From the NCBI RefSeq assembly GCF_018842675.1, contig NZ_JAGTWO010000005.1, positions 421,334 through 485,333 of the forward strand: a stretch of DNA of 64,000 nucleotides, given 5' to 3'. The position numbers and the translations under genes were made by a program. Origin of the DNA: Candidatus Pantoea bituminis. Its GTDB lineage: Bacteria > Pseudomonadota > Gammaproteobacteria > Enterobacterales > Enterobacteriaceae. Below the pieces are notes generated by a model, which saw only the letters and a list, made by a program, of their open reading frames with translations, was not told the DNA's origin and made no database searches. Shown piece after piece: positions 63,856 to 64,000 of this stretch; position 1 is the stretch's first letter, and every line of letters starts with the position of its first letter.

Positions 63856-64000
63856 AAGATCAGGGCTGTTCACTCTACCCGTTCAGCCGTGATCCCTTTC
63901 CAGCAATTTCTAGTCAATGTGCTCGTGTGAGCCCGCTTGCGTAGAAGAGGAGGGTGCGATGCTCAGTAACTGTCTCGCCACCGACTCAGCATGTTCAGCA
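63856..64000. other. Window end downstream of metI
   Basis: The final 145 bases hold no complete gene and no clear terminator that I can support. Confidence 0.4.

Overview
The window reads as enterobacterial chromosome. The whole maltose regulon, KatG, LplA, MetNIQ and a terZABCDE operon all give close full-length matches to enteric proteins as I remember them. The accessory content (Ter module, SfnB/flavin monooxygenase sulfur genes, a large autotransporter, an isolated flagellin) suggests Erwiniaceae such as Pantoea or Erwinia; the genus is inference. No rRNA, tRNA, insertion sequence, prophage or CRISPR array was seen.

Layout. 1-2.8 kb (minus): the biosynthetic arm of a tellurite-resistance/stress locus (HAD hydrolase cut by the window edge, phosphoribosyltransferase, ATP-grasp). 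3.0-7.7 kb (plus): terZABCDE, closed by two terminators. 7.9-8.9 kb: lplA. 9.3-15.7 kb: a sugar operon (TIM-barrel isomerase/epimerase, ribose-type ABC importer, RpiR regulator, PfkB kinase). 15.7-22.4 kb: MFS exporter with divergent XRE regulator, a VOC protein, a cationic amino-acid binding protein, a DUF2817 peptidase-like protein, a BesD/HalD-like Fe(II)/2-oxoglutarate dioxygenase and a LysR regulator. 22.5-37.7 kb: the maltose regulon in one block (malG-malF-malE, malK-lamB-malM, malQ-malP, malT), with MalT-box-like repeats in both divergent promoter regions. 38-47 kb: NCS1 permease, katG, VOC protein, an orphan flagellin behind a perfect sigma-28 promoter, a YdgH/BhsA-like periplasmic protein, and an SDR with a divergent LysR. 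47.7-53.7 kb: an autotransporter of about 2,000 residues. 53.9-56.9 kb: EamA transporter and small proteins, including a 53-residue zinc-ribbon protein. 57.5-63.9 kb: a sulfur-acquisition operon with two SfnB-like flavoproteins, an NtaA/SnaA-type monooxygenase and metQ-metN-metI.

Main caveat. Sixteen genes are interrupted as read, at 19 sites. Each is explained by the loss of one base in or beside a short homopolymer, and restoring that base gives the family's normal length. I read these as sequencing or assembly indels, not gene decay, and list each affected gene over its full span as a CDS with the break position noted.
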